Source of the DNA: Bacillus sp. UNC41MFS5
Lineage (GTDB): Bacteria; Bacillota; Bacilli; Bacillales_B; DSM-18226
Assembly (NCBI RefSeq): GCF_000686805.1
Contig: NZ_JMLP01000005.1
Span: 306,307 to 370,306 of the forward strand
DNA: 64,000 nt
Reading direction: 5' to 3'
Each line of letters starts with the position of its first letter. Position 1 is the first letter of the stretch. Shown in pieces: positions 1 to 9,115 of this stretch. The translations under genes were made by a program, and so were the position numbers. The notes under the pieces were generated by a model. The model saw only the letters and a list, made by a program, of their open reading frames with translations. It was not told where the DNA came from and did no database searches.

Positions 1-1
1 A

Positions 2-205
2 GCGATCATTGCCGCCTCTAGTATGAAACCATCTCAGCTTCGAATTAGTGATTGTTTAAATAGTGAACCAGAAAGCCTTCAAAGCAATGAAAAGCGGGAA
101 ATGGAATGTGCTTACCTCGATGAAAACCGTCAAATCATTGTTGATAGATTACAAGTGTTAATCCAATTAAGACCTAATTTAACGAGATTAGAAGGGGGAC
201 ATTAA
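2..205 (+). CDS. minC: Septum site-determining protein MinC, C-terminal end (partial)
   Basis: The 5' end lies outside the window; the open frame runs from base 2. The visible 67 residues carry the end of the MinC C-terminal beta-helix, including the MKPSQLRI stretch that I recognise from Bacillus MinC. MinC inhibits FtsZ ring formation and is held at the membrane by MinD. The stop lies one base before the minD GTG, so the two genes are one operon and probably translationally coupled. The identification rests on the partial sequence plus the minD neighbour. Confidence 0.85.
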   Translation, partial: AIIAASSMKPSQLRISDCLNSEPESLQSNEKREMECAYLDENRQIIVDRLQVLIQLRPNLTRLEGGH

Positions 206-206
206 A

Positions 207-1010
207 GTGGGAGAGGCAATCGTAATTACATCCGGTAAGGGTGGAGTAGGAAAAACAACAACTTCTGCTAATATCGGCACATCATTAGCCCTTCAAGGTA
301 AAAAAGTATGTTTAGTAGATACTGACATCGGTCTTCGTAACTTGGATGTCGTCATGGGACTTGAAAATAGAATTATTTATGATCTCGTCGATGTTGTTGA
401 AAAAAGATGCAAAATCCATCAAGCTCTTGTTAAGGATAAACGTTTTGATGGGTTATTATACTTATTGCCAGCAGCACAAACCGTTGATAAATCGGCCGTG
501 AAGCCAGAGCAAATGAAAGAACTAATCATCGAATTAAAGCAGGACTACGATTATATTATTATTGATTGCCCTGCAGGTATTGAGCAGGGTTTCCAAAATG
601 CCATCGCTGGGGCTGACAAGGCAATCGTCGTGACAACACCAGAGGCTTCCGCCGTCCGTGATGCGGACCGAATTATTGGTCTCTTAGAGAAACAGCCGAA
701 TATGGAGTCGCCTAAATTAGTCATCAACCGGATTCGAAATCATATGGTGAAGAATGGGGATATGCTTGAGATTGATGAGGTTACTCAGCATCTTTCTATC
801 GAACTCATCGGCATTGTTGCGGATGATGATGAAGTGATTAAAGCTTCGAATCACGGGGAACCGATTGCCCTCAATCCGAATAACAAAGCATCGATTGCCT
901 ACCGAAATATTGCAAGAAGAATTCTTGGTGAATCAATCCCGCTGCAGTCACTCGAAAATACAGACAAGGGAATGTTTACTAAACTAAAGAAATTCTTTGG
1001 TGTCCGTTAA
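207..1010 (+). CDS. minD: Septum site-determining ATPase MinD
   Basis: This is a 267-residue ParA/MinD-family P-loop ATPase. The deviant Walker A motif GKGGVGKTT is at about residues 10-18, with the signature lysine in its first half. The C-terminus ends in the amphipathic helix FTKLKKFFGVR, which in this family is the ATP-dependent membrane targeting sequence. MinD brings MinC to the membrane and poles so that division occurs only at midcell. The GTG start is preceded by a GGGGG-type Shine-Dalgarno inside the end of minC. A strong terminator follows. Length is normal for Bacillus MinD. Confidence 0.97.
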   Translation: MGEAIVITSGKGGVGKTTTSANIGTSLALQGKKVCLVDTDIGLRNLDVVMGLENRIIYDLVDVVEKRCKIHQALVKDKRFDGLLYLLPAAQTVDKSAVKPEQMKELIIELKQDYDYIIIDCPAGIEQGFQNAIAGADKAIVVTTPEASAVRDADRIIGLLEKQPNMESPKLVINRIRNHMVKNGDMLEIDEVTQHLSIELIGIVADDDEVIKASNHGEPIALNPNNKASIAYRNIARRILGESIPLQSLENTDKGMFTKLKKFFGVR

Positions 1011-1032
1011 AAAAAGCGGCACTATATATCAG

Positions 1033-1068
1033 CCTGTCCACTCACTTGTGGACAGGTTGTTTTATTTT
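1033..1068 (+). terminator. Rho-independent terminator after minD
   Basis: A perfect 9-bp stem (CCTGTCCAC / GTGGACAGG) with a 6-nt loop is followed by a T-rich tail. It closes the minCD transcript and separates it from the sporulation-specific spoIVF operon. Confidence 0.85.
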
Positions 1069-1072
1069 AAAG

Positions 1073-1101
1073 ACATACTCTTTCATTCCTCTTCATAGAC
1101 T
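1073..1101 (+). promoter_or_regulatory. Putative sigma-E promoter of the spoIVF operon
   Basis: ACATACT (1073-1079), 14 nt, then CATAGACT (1094-1101). This fits the sigma-E pattern (roughly KMATATT, 14-15 nt, CATACAMT). It sits about 30 bp upstream of spoIVFA, an operon known in B. subtilis to be transcribed by sigma-E in the mother cell. The match is by eye. Confidence 0.6.
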
Positions 1102-1133
1102 TGTACAAATTAGTGTGAAAAGGGTGGATGGAA

Positions 1134-1922
1134 ATGGCGCGGTCTACACCGGAAGAAATTCGGCGACGAATCGCAAAGCGAAAAAATGATAAAGGCACTA
1201 CATCTGTAAAAAGTCCCGACCGCCAAATTGATTGGCCTAGTGACGATGAAAAATATGGCTTTAATCAGTATACCGCTCCAGGAGGGAGCGACGGCGAGGA
1301 CGGGCATCCATTATTTAAGAAGGAAGTTTTCTTTTTCAAAATTTTGTCTTCTGTCCTCCTGTTTTTAGTGATTGGGATATTATTTCGGAACCATTCCACT
1401 GCCTTTGACCCTGCAAGAGCCATGGTGACTAAAACAATGGACCAGGATTTTAAGTTTGCGACCGTATCAAACTGGTACGAAAGCAAATTTGGGAAACCTT
1501 TAGCCCTTTTGCCTTTTTCGGATAAAGATCAAACGGAGAAAAAAGAGGTGACTGAAACAGAGTTTTCCGTCCCAGCTATGGGGAAAATCCTCGAAAACTT
1601 CGAAAAGAATGGGCAGGGAATTATGATTGAAACGGGAAAAGGGGCGTCCGTACAAACAATTAATGAGGGCTTTGTTATGTCTGCAGGTGTAAAAGAAGGT
1701 CTTGGGAAAACAGTCGTCGTTCAACATGCCGATAAAACGGAAACTTGGTATGGAAATTTAGATGAAATCAACGTTAAATTATATGAGTATGTCGAAAAGC
1801 GACAAGTAGTTGGCACCGTCTCAGGATCCACAGGTGAAGATAAAAGCAAAGGTAAATATTACTTTGCCATTAAAAAAGACGATAAATTTATCGACCCAAT
1901 TCAGGTGATACGCTTTGAATAG
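1134..1922 (+). CDS. spoIVFA: Stage IV sporulation protein FA, regulator of SpoIVFB
   Basis: SpoIVFA anchors and inhibits the intramembrane protease SpoIVFB in the outer forespore membrane until SpoIVB cleaves it. The protein has a charged N-terminus (about residues 1-60), one membrane segment (about 64-84, FFFKILSSVLLFLVIGILF) and a C-terminal LytM/M23-like domain. That domain lacks an obvious full set of zinc ligands, as expected for a non-catalytic regulator. I prefer ATG 1134 because the AGGGTGG element lies about 9 nt upstream; ATG 1128 in the same frame is almost on top of that element. The gene overlaps spoIVFB by 8 bp. Confidence 0.92.
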   Translation: MARSTPEEIRRRIAKRKNDKGTTSVKSPDRQIDWPSDDEKYGFNQYTAPGGSDGEDGHPLFKKEVFFFKILSSVLLFLVIGILFRNHSTAFDPARAMVTKTMDQDFKFATVSNWYESKFGKPLALLPFSDKDQTEKKEVTETEFSVPAMGKILENFEKNGQGIMIETGKGASVQTINEGFVMSAGVKEGLGKTVVVQHADKTETWYGNLDEINVKLYEYVEKRQVVGTVSGSTGEDKSKGKYYFAIKKDDKFIDPIQVIRFE

Positions 1923-2784
1923 AGCTATAAATTTACTACGACTGATTACTATTCATCCATTATTATGGATTGTCATTGCACTTGCAGTTGCCACAGCTCA
2001 TTTCCTTGAGGTTTGCTTATTACTAGGAATCATTTTCATCCATGAATTGGGGCATGCAGCTGCGGCTTCTTTTTTTTCATGGAGAATCAAAAAAATTACC
2101 CTGCTGCCGTTTGGCGGGGTTGCCGAAATGGATGAGCATGGCAATCGCCCGTTAAAAGAAGAGATGATTGTCGTTCTAGCAGGGCCGCTCCAGCATGTGT
2201 GGATGGTGGCCTTAGCCTATGGTTTGATTAGCATGGACCTGATTTCTGTGGACCTTTTTCACCTGTTTTTTAGTTATAATCTGATGATACTCGTATTCAA
2301 TCTCTTTCCTGTTTGGCCGCTTGATGGCGGGAAACTGGTATTCTTACTGCTTTCATTAAAAAGTTCCTTCCCGAACGCCCATCGCTTAACGCTTATCCTT
2401 TCCTTGGTTAGCTTGTCGATCTTTTCGCTCGTTATTGTGGTAGCAGCCCCAACCCATATTAATGTCTGGGTCATCATCGCCTTCCTTTATTTTTCGCTCT
2501 ACCATGAGTGGAAGCAGCGCCGCTTTATCTTTATGAGATTTTTATTGGAGCGCCATTATGGCAAGAAATCAAGTCTGCAAACATTGAAACCAATTGAGGC
2601 CAATGAAGAGGATTTGCTTATTCACGTCTTAGAAAAGTTCCAACGCGGCTGCAAACACCCAATTATCGTCGAAGCCGATGGCAAGGAAAAAGGGATGTTA
2701 GATGAAAACGAACTTTTACACGCCTACTTTACCGAAAAACGCCTAACCGACAAAATCAGCGACCTTTTCTTTTCTTATTATTGA
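1915..2784 (+). CDS. spoIVFB: Intramembrane zinc metalloprotease SpoIVFB (site-2 protease)
   Basis: This multi-pass membrane protease cleaves pro-sigma-K to release active sigma-K in the mother cell. HELGH lies at residues 43-47, so His43, Glu44 and His47 fall where I recall the B. subtilis zinc site. The second motif, PLDGGK, appears near residue 138. The C-terminal third is a CBS domain, which in this family senses ATP. The gene starts with TTG inside the end of spoIVFA, a sign of translational coupling. Length (289 aa) is normal. No frame damage is seen. Confidence 0.95.
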   Translation: MNRAINLLRLITIHPLLWIVIALAVATAHFLEVCLLLGIIFIHELGHAAAASFFSWRIKKITLLPFGGVAEMDEHGNRPLKEEMIVVLAGPLQHVWMVALAYGLISMDLISVDLFHLFFSYNLMILVFNLFPVWPLDGGKLVFLLLSLKSSFPNAHRLTLILSLVSLSIFSLVIVVAAPTHINVWVIIAFLYFSLYHEWKQRRFIFMRFLLERHYGKKSSLQTLKPIEANEEDLLIHVLEKFQRGCKHPIIVEADGKEKGMLDENELLHAYFTEKRLTDKISDLFFSYY

Positions 2785-2790
2785 TAATAT

Positions 2791-2919
2791 GTTGACCTTC
2801 GTTCCTGGCACGAAGACTCCTGCGGGAGGACGGGGCAGGGGAGACCCCGCAGGAGCAAAGCGACGAGGAGGCTCCCCGTCACGCCCGCGGAAAGCGAAGT
2901 GCCTGGAACGGAAATCAAC
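2791..2919. repeat. REP-like imperfect palindromic intergenic element
   Basis: A GC-rich 129-bp element has 21-nt terminal inverted repeats (2791-2811 against 2899-2919, about 18 of 21 pairing). Inside are nested complementary segments such as ACTCCTGCGGG and the CCCGCAGGAG block. Its base composition differs sharply from the flanks. I recognise this type of sequence as a dispersed intergenic repeat in Bacillaceae genomes, from memory only. It lies between spoIVFB and rng and could act as an RNA stem or terminator. Confidence 0.75.
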
Positions 2920-2981
2920 AGACAAGTTTAACGTAGCCAATTAAAAAGGTATAATGAAAAGAAAAAAGTGAGGTCGCTTGT

Positions 2982-4445
2982 TTGGAAACATTAATTATTA
3001 ACTACAACTCACGGGAAAAGCGATTGGCTTATATAAAAGATAACCGTGTAGAAAATATCGTCTTTGACCGACCAGAACATCGATCACTGGTCGGTAATAT
3101 TTATTTTGGGACTGTGACGAAAGTATTGCCTGGGATGAATGCCGTGTTCATTGATATAGGCGAGGAGAAAAATGCGTATTTACACCGGGATGTTCTTCCC
3201 TCGTATCTCCTATCCTCTGAAAAACAAAAAAACGTTAGCTCGTTCGTCCATCAAGGAGAAAAAATGCTTGTACAGGTTGATAAGGATGCGACTGGCACGA
3301 AAGGAGCCCGAGTAACGGGGATTATTGAAATCTCGGGGCTCAATCTCATTTACATGCCAAAGGGTCGTTATGTAGCCGTTTCAAAAAAAATTGCTGATGA
3401 TAGACAACAAGCATCACTACGCCGAATCGGAAGTCACTTAAAGACAGACGAAGAAGGGATGATTTTTCGAACCTCCTCCCTTTCCAGTATCGAAGAAGAA
3501 ATACACACTGAACTAAAAAACCTGCGCGAGCAGTATCAACAACTGCTGCAGAAAACGGCAGGCCTAAAAAAGCCAGGGATTGTTTTTCAAAAAGATACTT
3601 TCATCGAAATGATTTTGGATAAAGTGGGGAGAATGTCAGACGGAGAGGTAATCGTCGATGACTTACCACTAAAAAAGCTGGCTGAGAAGCAAAATAATCG
3701 GGTTAAACACAGTTATTACAATGGTAAGGAGAATATATTTTCAGTACATAAGATTGAGCATGAAATTGATAAAGCCCTCAAACGGATTGTCTGGCTTGAT
3801 CAAGGCGCTTACCTGATTTTTGATGAAACGGAGGCGCTGACGATTATTGATGTGAACACAGGCAAATTTTCCGGGAAGACAGATTATCAGGAAACGGTGT
3901 TAAAAACAAACCAGATGGCTGCGAAGGAAGTCGTGCGTCAGCTGCGTCTGCGTGATATTGGTGGAATCGTCCTCATCGATTTTATCGATATGAAACGTGA
4001 AAAGGACAAGCAGGCTATTCATGATCTAATCGAATCGGAATTAACCAAGGACCAAAAAAGAACAAAGATTATTGGCTTTACCCCGTTAGGCATTCTTCAA
4101 CTAACACGAAAGAAAACGAAGGTTACTCTTTCAGAGGCACTCGAGGTGAAGTGTCCTGTTTGTGATGGGACGGGCCGGATTCTCAGCCCAGAAACGGTTG
4201 GCTTTCGACTTGAAAGAGAGCTATTAGAGCACCGCTATTCTGAATTTGAAGCTGTCCTAGTGGAAACGACCGCTGAGGTGAAAGAACAGCTGCTAGGGCC
4301 GAATGAGGCCCATCAGGAAGCATTAGAAGAGCTGTTACATCTTAAGTTATTTTTCTCCATTCAGCCGTCTGCCCGCCATTATTATGTAATAAAGCAGTTA
4401 GGCAATGAAAATGAGATTGCTCAAAAAGGATTGGATTATAAATGA
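2982..4445 (+). CDS. rng: Ribonuclease G/E family endoribonuclease
   Basis: This is a 487-residue Rne/Rng family protein that cleaves single-stranded RNA in rRNA and mRNA processing. An S1-type RNA-binding region is near residues 36-120 (NIYFGTVTKVLPGMNAVFIDIG). The catalytic DNase I-like half has acidic motifs IDVNTG (about 287-292) and DFIDM (about 331-335). The zinc-link CPVCDGTG is near residue 391. The TTG start is supported by GAGGTCG upstream. B. subtilis lacks RNase E/G, so the gene's place between spoIVFB and rplU marks a different Bacillaceae lineage. It lacks the long RNase E scaffold tail, hence the RNase G call. Confidence 0.93.
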   Translation: METLIINYNSREKRLAYIKDNRVENIVFDRPEHRSLVGNIYFGTVTKVLPGMNAVFIDIGEEKNAYLHRDVLPSYLLSSEKQKNVSSFVHQGEKMLVQVDKDATGTKGARVTGIIEISGLNLIYMPKGRYVAVSKKIADDRQQASLRRIGSHLKTDEEGMIFRTSSLSSIEEEIHTELKNLREQYQQLLQKTAGLKKPGIVFQKDTFIEMILDKVGRMSDGEVIVDDLPLKKLAEKQNNRVKHSYYNGKENIFSVHKIEHEIDKALKRIVWLDQGAYLIFDETEALTIIDVNTGKFSGKTDYQETVLKTNQMAAKEVVRQLRLRDIGGIVLIDFIDMKREKDKQAIHDLIESELTKDQKRTKIIGFTPLGILQLTRKKTKVTLSEALEVKCPVCDGTGRILSPETVGFRLERELLEHRYSEFEAVLVETTAEVKEQLLGPNEAHQEALEELLHLKLFFSIQPSARHYYVIKQLGNENEIAQKGLDYK

Positions 4446-4461
4446 TCTTCCTAAATTTCTA

Positions 4462-4491
4462 TTGACACTTTTGCCTAGAATATGTTAGTAT
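4462..4491 (+). promoter_or_regulatory. Sigma-A promoter of the rplU operon
   Basis: A TTGACA -35 (4462-4467) is followed after 18 nt by TAGTAT (4486-4491), with an upstream TG making an extended -10. It lies just before the L21 leader. Confidence 0.75.
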
Positions 4492-4499
4492 TTCAATGT

Positions 4500-4604
4500 T
4501 ATGTTTGTAGCGCACCCGTGCTACAACCGCACAGAACAGGTCTTAAGTCTTTAACTTAAGTTTAAAGCGCCTGTGTATGGCGAGTCTGAGTTTATAAGGA
4601 GGTG
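4500..4604 (+). promoter_or_regulatory. L21 ribosomal protein leader
   Basis: The roughly 100-nt leader holds a hairpin TGTAGC / GCTACA (4506-4525). A second element has an ACAGG / CCTGT closing stem around a CTTAAG / CTTAAG inner stem. It ends at the AAGGAGGTG ribosome binding site of rplU (4596-4604). Position and layout match the L21 leader class of Firmicutes, which is thought to mediate autogenous control of rplU-prp-rpmA. Pairing was drawn by eye. Confidence 0.75.
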
Positions 4605-4610
4605 CAGTTC

Positions 4611-4919
4611 ATGTACGCAATTATCGAAACTGGCGGTAAGCAATTGAAAGTCGAAGAAGGCCAAGCTATCTACATTGAAAAATTAGATGTTGAAGCTGGT
4701 GAAACAGTTACTTTTGACAAGGTTCTTTTCGTTGGCGGTGAAAACGTAAAAGTAGGTTCTCCTGTTGTTGCAGGTGCTACAGTTACAGCTAAAGTTGAAA
4801 AACAAGGCCGTCAAAAGAAAATCATTGTTTTCAAGTACAAGGCGAAGAAAAACAACCGTAAGAAGCAAGGTCATCGTCAACCTTACACTAAAGTAGTCAT
4901 CGAAAAAATCAACGCGTAA
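4611..4919 (+). CDS. rplU: 50S ribosomal protein L21
   Basis: The protein has 102 residues beginning [11 protein letters not shown], the standard L21 start, and the basic [16 protein letters not shown] tail that contacts 23S rRNA. The reading frame can be extended to a GTG at 4602, but that codon is part of the Shine-Dalgarno AAGGAGGTG. ATG 4611 is therefore the true start. It is first in the rplU-prp-rpmA operon, behind an L21 leader. Confidence 0.98.
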   Translation: MYAIIETGGKQLKVEEGQAIYIEKLDVEAGETVTFDKVLFVGGENVKVGSPVVAGATVTAKVEKQGRQKKIIVFKYKAKKNNRKKQGHRQPYTKVVIEKINA

Positions 4920-4934
4920 GGTGTTGAACTATAG

Positions 4935-5279
4935 ATGATAAACATTACGATTAATCGTACTGAGTCCGGAACGATTCAATCATTTGAAATGAGCGGACAT
5001 GCATTGTTTGCAGATCGCGGGAAAGACATTGTTTGTGCAGGCGTATCAGCCGTATCTATTGGTGCGATTAATGCGGTGCATGAACTAACTGGTGTCACAC
5101 CTGATTTGGAACATCGGGCAGATGGTTTTCTCCGCTGTGTGATTCCGGAAACTCTTCCAGAAAACACGCAAGAGAAAGTGCAGATTCTTCTCGAAGGAAT
5201 GGCTGTTTCATTACGGACGATTGAAGAAGAATACGGAAAGCACATAAAGATTACCTTCAAAAAGCAGGAGGTGGAATAA
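4935..5279 (+). CDS. prp: Ribosomal-processing cysteine protease Prp
   Basis: Prp removes the N-terminal extension of ribosomal protein L27, which is required for ribosome function in Firmicutes. The proposed catalytic pair is visible: His22 in SGHALF and Cys34 in DIVCAG, the positions I recall for the S. aureus enzyme. The 114-residue length is normal for the YsxB/Prp family. The gene sits between L21 and its substrate gene rpmA; its stop codon abuts the rpmA ATG, so translation is coupled. Confidence 0.95.
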   Translation: MINITINRTESGTIQSFEMSGHALFADRGKDIVCAGVSAVSIGAINAVHELTGVTPDLEHRADGFLRCVIPETLPENTQEKVQILLEGMAVSLRTIEEEYGKHIKITFKKQEVE

Positions 5280-5573
<294 letters not shown>

Positions 5574-5583
5574 GGATTCTTTG

Positions 5584-5617
5584 AAAACTCTAACCTGATT
5601 GGTTAGAGTTTTCTTTT
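5584..5617 (+). terminator. Rho-independent terminator after rpmA
   Basis: A 12-bp stem AAAACTCTAACC / GGTTAGAGTTTT with a 5-nt loop is followed by CTTTTT. It ends the ribosomal protein operon. Confidence 0.85.
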
Positions 5618-5709
5618 TGCCAGCGAATTTTTCCTTCCATATTATACTTCGGGAAACGCTACGTAGATGCTTCTTTTTGCCTCTAATTAACTTTCATCAC
5701 AAAATAAGC

Positions 5710-5737
5710 TTACTCATGGTTCATTTTTTGATATACT
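5710..5737 (+). promoter_or_regulatory. Possible promoter for spo0B-obgE
   Basis: An extended -10 TG-A-TATACT ends at 5737. The -35 (TTACTC, 5710-5715) is weak. It lies between the rpmA terminator and spo0B, where a promoter is needed. Confidence 0.35.
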
Positions 5738-5780
5738 ATCAGCAAACTAGTGTTGTGACACTTAATGTGGGAGTGTACGT

Positions 5781-6332
5781 ATGGAGAAAGATTGGGATAT
5801 TGTTGAAGTGCTGCGGCATGCTCGGCATGATTGGTTAAATAGGCTTCAATTAATAAAGGGGAACTTGGATTTAAACCGAATCGACCGGGCAAAAGAGGTC
5901 ATCGATGAAATAATTATCGAAACGCAGCATGAGTCAAAGCTTTCGAATTTGAAAATGCCTTTGTTTGCCTCACTGTTGTTAAAATCAAATTGGGAGAATC
6001 CTTCCTTTAAACTTGAATATGAAGTCCTTCATGATACGAAAGTTCATCAAATCAATGAGGACCTGTTGACAAAGTGGACATCCCATTTATTTACATGTTT
6101 AAATGAGACGATTGAAGCCTTTCAAGAAAATCATTTATCCGTAACAATTGACCCGGAATCAAAGGGGATTCGTTTCTTTTTTGATTTTAGCGGGATAATA
6201 ATAAAAAGCGAAGTAATGAATGAATTTCTTTCAGAACCAAATAGTCTACTTGACATCGTGGTCAAAGACTTATCAGAAAGCGAATTCGCATTAGAAGTTT
6301 ATGTACCTTATCAAAAAAATAGGAAAAGCTAA
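5781..6332 (+). CDS. spo0B: Sporulation initiation phosphotransferase Spo0B
   Basis: Spo0B carries phosphate from Spo0F to Spo0A in the sporulation phosphorelay. The N-terminal helical hairpin contains LRHARHDWLNRLQLIKGNL. The phosphorylated histidine is His16 of RHDW, equivalent to His30 of B. subtilis, so this protein has a shorter N-terminus. Length is 183 aa. The C-terminal part resembles a degenerate histidine-kinase ATPase domain. The start is fixed by GTGGGAG 7 nt upstream of the ATG. Its place before obgE is the classical Bacillus arrangement. Confidence 0.93.
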   Translation: MEKDWDIVEVLRHARHDWLNRLQLIKGNLDLNRIDRAKEVIDEIIIETQHESKLSNLKMPLFASLLLKSNWENPSFKLEYEVLHDTKVHQINEDLLTKWTSHLFTCLNETIEAFQENHLSVTIDPESKGIRFFFDFSGIIIKSEVMNEFLSEPNSLLDIVVKDLSESEFALEVYVPYQKNRKS

Positions 6333-6382
6333 AACACTTTTCGTGACATTTTTTGATTTGAAATGCAGACTGGAGGAATAAG

Positions 6383-7678
6383 ATGTTTGTTGATCAAACG
6401 AAGATTTATGTAAAAGGCGGAGACGGCGGTAATGGTATGGTCGCGTTCCGTAAAGAAAAATATATACCAAAAGGCGGTCCAGCAGGTGGGGATGGCGGGA
6501 AAGGTGCCAATGTTGTTTTTGAAGTAAATGAAGGCTTGCGCACATTAATGGATTTCCGTTATCAGCGTCATTTTAAAGCACCACGTGGCGAGCATGGCAT
6601 GTCCAAAAACCAGCACGGTGCCGGTGCAAAGGATATGATTGTCAAGGTACCGCCTGGAACAGTGGTGATAGATGCAGATACGAAAGAAGTGATTGCTGAT
6701 TTAGTTGAAAATGGACAACAAGCAATTATTGCCAGAGGCGGCCGTGGCGGGCGTGGAAATTCACGATTTGCCACCCCTGCAAACCCTGCGCCAGAGCTTT
6801 CTGAAAATGGAGAACCAGGTCAAGAGCGGGAAGTAATCCTTGAATTAAAATTACTTGCTGATGTCGGTCTTGTTGGATTTCCAAGCGTAGGGAAGTCAAC
6901 GCTTTTATCCGTTGTATCTTCGGCAAAACCGAAAATTGCTGAGTATCATTTTACAACGATTGTTCCGAATCTTGGGATGGTCGAAACAGAAGATGGCCGC
7001 AGCTTTGTCATGGCAGACCTACCAGGTTTGATTGAAGGGGCAAGTGAAGGTGTGGGCTTAGGGCATCAATTCTTACGCCATATTGAACGGACAAGAGTAA
7101 TTGTTCATGTCATTGATATGTCTGCGATGGAAGGCAGGGACCCATACGAGGACTACCAGACCATCAATCGTGAATTAAGTGAATATAATTTGCGCTTGAC
7201 CGAACGTCCGCAAATTATTGTCGCCAATAAAATGGATATGCCGGAAGCAGAGGAAAATTTGAAAAAGTTTAAAGAACAGCTCGATGAGGATTATCCGATC
7301 TTCCCGATTTCAGCAGTAACAAGAAAAGGTCTTCGTGAATTATTGTATGCTGTTGCAGATAAGATTGAGGAAACACCTGAATTTCCACTGGAGCATGAGG
7401 AAGAAGAAGAAACAACGGGTGTGCACCGTGTTCTTTATAAGCACGAGGCAGAACCGGAAGCATTTAAAATTACAAGAGAACCGAATGGCACATTTGTTGT
7501 TTCTGGTGAAAAGACAGATAAACTCTTTAAGATGACAGACTTCTCGAGAGAAGAATCCGTTCGCCGTTTTGCACGTCAACTTCGTGGTCTTGGTGTAGAT
7601 GAAGCCTTGAGGGAAAGAGGAGCAAAAGACGGGGATATTGTGAAATTAATGGAGTTTGAATTTGAGTTTATTGAGTAG
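6383..7678 (+). CDS. obgE: GTPase Obg/CgtA
   Basis: This essential ribosome-assembly GTPase is also linked to the stress and sporulation responses. The glycine-rich Obg fold spans about residues 1-158. The G domain follows, with G1 GFPSVGKST (about 165-173), G3 DLPGL and G4 NKMD. A C-terminal OCT domain covers about residues 350-428 and ends in an acidic tail. Length (431 aa) and order after spo0B match Bacillus. The ribosome binding site is TGGAGGAA. Confidence 0.97.
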   Translation: MFVDQTKIYVKGGDGGNGMVAFRKEKYIPKGGPAGGDGGKGANVVFEVNEGLRTLMDFRYQRHFKAPRGEHGMSKNQHGAGAKDMIVKVPPGTVVIDADTKEVIADLVENGQQAIIARGGRGGRGNSRFATPANPAPELSENGEPGQEREVILELKLLADVGLVGFPSVGKSTLLSVVSSAKPKIAEYHFTTIVPNLGMVETEDGRSFVMADLPGLIEGASEGVGLGHQFLRHIERTRVIVHVIDMSAMEGRDPYEDYQTINRELSEYNLRLTERPQIIVANKMDMPEAEENLKKFKEQLDEDYPIFPISAVTRKGLRELLYAVADKIEETPEFPLEHEEEEETTGVHRVLYKHEAEPEAFKITREPNGTFVVSGEKTDKLFKMTDFSREESVRRFARQLRGLGVDEALRERGAKDGDIVKLMEFEFEFIE

Positions 7679-7718
7679 AAGGGAACGTGTCCAAAAGAGA
7701 GTAAGGTAGAGTGATAAA

Positions 7719-8159
7719 ATGGATAAAAAATTTTATTTAGTGCGTGAAGATGTTTTGCCGGAAGCGATGAAAAAAACAATTGATGTGAAAGAGATGCTGG
7801 AAAGAGGGAAGGCAGAATCCGTTGCAGATGCTGTTCAAAAAGTCGATTTAAGCAGAAGTGCCTTTTATAAATACAGAGATACTGTTTTTCCTTTTTCAAC
7901 GATAAAAAAAGAAAAGATTGTCTCGCTTTTCTTTCATTTGGAAGATCGCTCAGGTACGCTGTCACACTTGCTCAGTGTCGTTGCAAACTCAGGCTGCAAT
8001 ATTGTTACTCTTCATCAGACGATTCCGTTGCAAAGCAGGGCAAATGTAACACTCTCATTAAACACTTCAAACATCACGATGGAAATAGATGAGTTACTTG
8101 AGGTACTTAGGAAACTCGAATTTGTAGAGAAGGTAGAAGTGCTGGGAACAGGTGTGTAG
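7719..8159 (+). CDS. pheB: ACT-domain protein PheB
   Basis: This 146-residue protein sits between obgE and pheA. Its N-terminal half contains a helix-turn-helix-like stretch (about residues 35-55, [19 protein letters not shown]). The C-terminal half is an ACT domain (about 68-142, [16 protein letters not shown]). It was once annotated as chorismate mutase, but I see no chorismate mutase motif. A regulatory, amino-acid-sensing role in phenylalanine synthesis is more likely. The family identification is firm; the biochemical role is not. Confidence 0.88.
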   Translation: MDKKFYLVREDVLPEAMKKTIDVKEMLERGKAESVADAVQKVDLSRSAFYKYRDTVFPFSTIKKEKIVSLFFHLEDRSGTLSHLLSVVANSGCNIVTLHQTIPLQSRANVTLSLNTSNITMEIDELLEVLRKLEFVEKVEVLGTGV

Positions 8160-8215
8160 GACAAACTACACCTGGCTCTCAGCGCTCTTTTTATAAAATA
8201 AGGAGTGGGGAAACA

Positions 8216-9070
8216 GTGAAAGTTGGATACTTAGGACCAAAAGCTACATTCACAGAATTAGCCGTAAAAAAGGTTTTTCAAGGATATGAACACGAGCCCT
8301 ATCAAACAATTCCTGCAAGCATGGATGCCATAGTTGATAAAGAAGTAGAATTGGCTGTTGTTCCAATTGAAAATGCGCTAGAAGGCTCTGTGAACATTAC
8401 CCTCGATTATTTAACACAGGAAGTCCAAATACCAATAATTGGTGAAATCACCTTGCCAATCAAGCAGCATTTGATGGTACATCCAGATAATCAGGAAAAT
8501 TGGCAGGATGTCAGTAAGGTGTATAGCCACTCTCATGCGATTGCCCAATGCCATAAATTTCTACATAACCATTTCAAAGGTGTCCCATTTCAAAGCGTCT
8601 CATCAACAGCGGCAGCAGCATTAATGGTAATGGAACACCCTGATTTGAAAATTGCTGCGATTGCCAATGAACTGGCTGCACAGGAATACGGGTTATCGAT
8701 TGTAAAAAGAAATGTACACGATTTTGATTATAACCATACGCGGTTTGTTGTTCTTTCCAAGAAAGAACTTGATTTTCAGGCGATTAGCGGATCAACCCAT
8801 TATAAAACAACGCTGATGGTTACACTCCCATCGGACCAGGCTGGGGCTCTTCATCAGGTATTATCCGCCTTTGCTTGGAGAAAATTGAACTTATCAAAGA
8901 TTGAATCGAGACCGATGAAAACAGGAATTGGCAATTATTTTTTCATTATTGATCTCGAAATGAAAGTGGATGAAGTATTGATTCCCGGAGCAATAGCAGA
9001 AATAGAAGCATTAGGCTGCGGTGTTACATTACTAGGCAGTTATCCATCTGTTTTGGTGAGTTTAGACTAA
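8216..9070 (+). CDS. pheA: Prephenate dehydratase
   Basis: The enzyme converts prephenate to phenylpyruvate in phenylalanine biosynthesis. The 284-residue protein has the catalytic periplasmic-binding-like domain starting KVGYLGPKATFTE, with the TRF motif in NHTRFVVL. A C-terminal ACT domain (about 200-275) carries ESRP, the phenylalanine feedback site. The GTG start has GGAGTGGGG upstream. It follows pheB by 56 bp and ends at a terminator shared with the convergent niaR. Confidence 0.96.
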   Translation: MKVGYLGPKATFTELAVKKVFQGYEHEPYQTIPASMDAIVDKEVELAVVPIENALEGSVNITLDYLTQEVQIPIIGEITLPIKQHLMVHPDNQENWQDVSKVYSHSHAIAQCHKFLHNHFKGVPFQSVSSTAAAALMVMEHPDLKIAAIANELAAQEYGLSIVKRNVHDFDYNHTRFVVLSKKELDFQAISGSTHYKTTLMVTLPSDQAGALHQVLSAFAWRKLNLSKIESRPMKTGIGNYFFIIDLEMKVDEVLIPGAIAEIEALGCGVTLLGSYPSVLVSLD

Positions 9071-9074
9071 ACAT

Positions 9075-9101
9075 AAAAGGGACCCGATTCGGGTCCTTTT
9101 T
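9075..9101. terminator. Bidirectional terminator between pheA and niaR
   Basis: The stem AAAAGGGACCCG / CGGGTCCTTTT lies between convergent genes with A-rich and T-rich flanks, so it can work in both directions. Confidence 0.8.
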
Positions 9102-9115
9102 ATGTGTGGTTTTAC

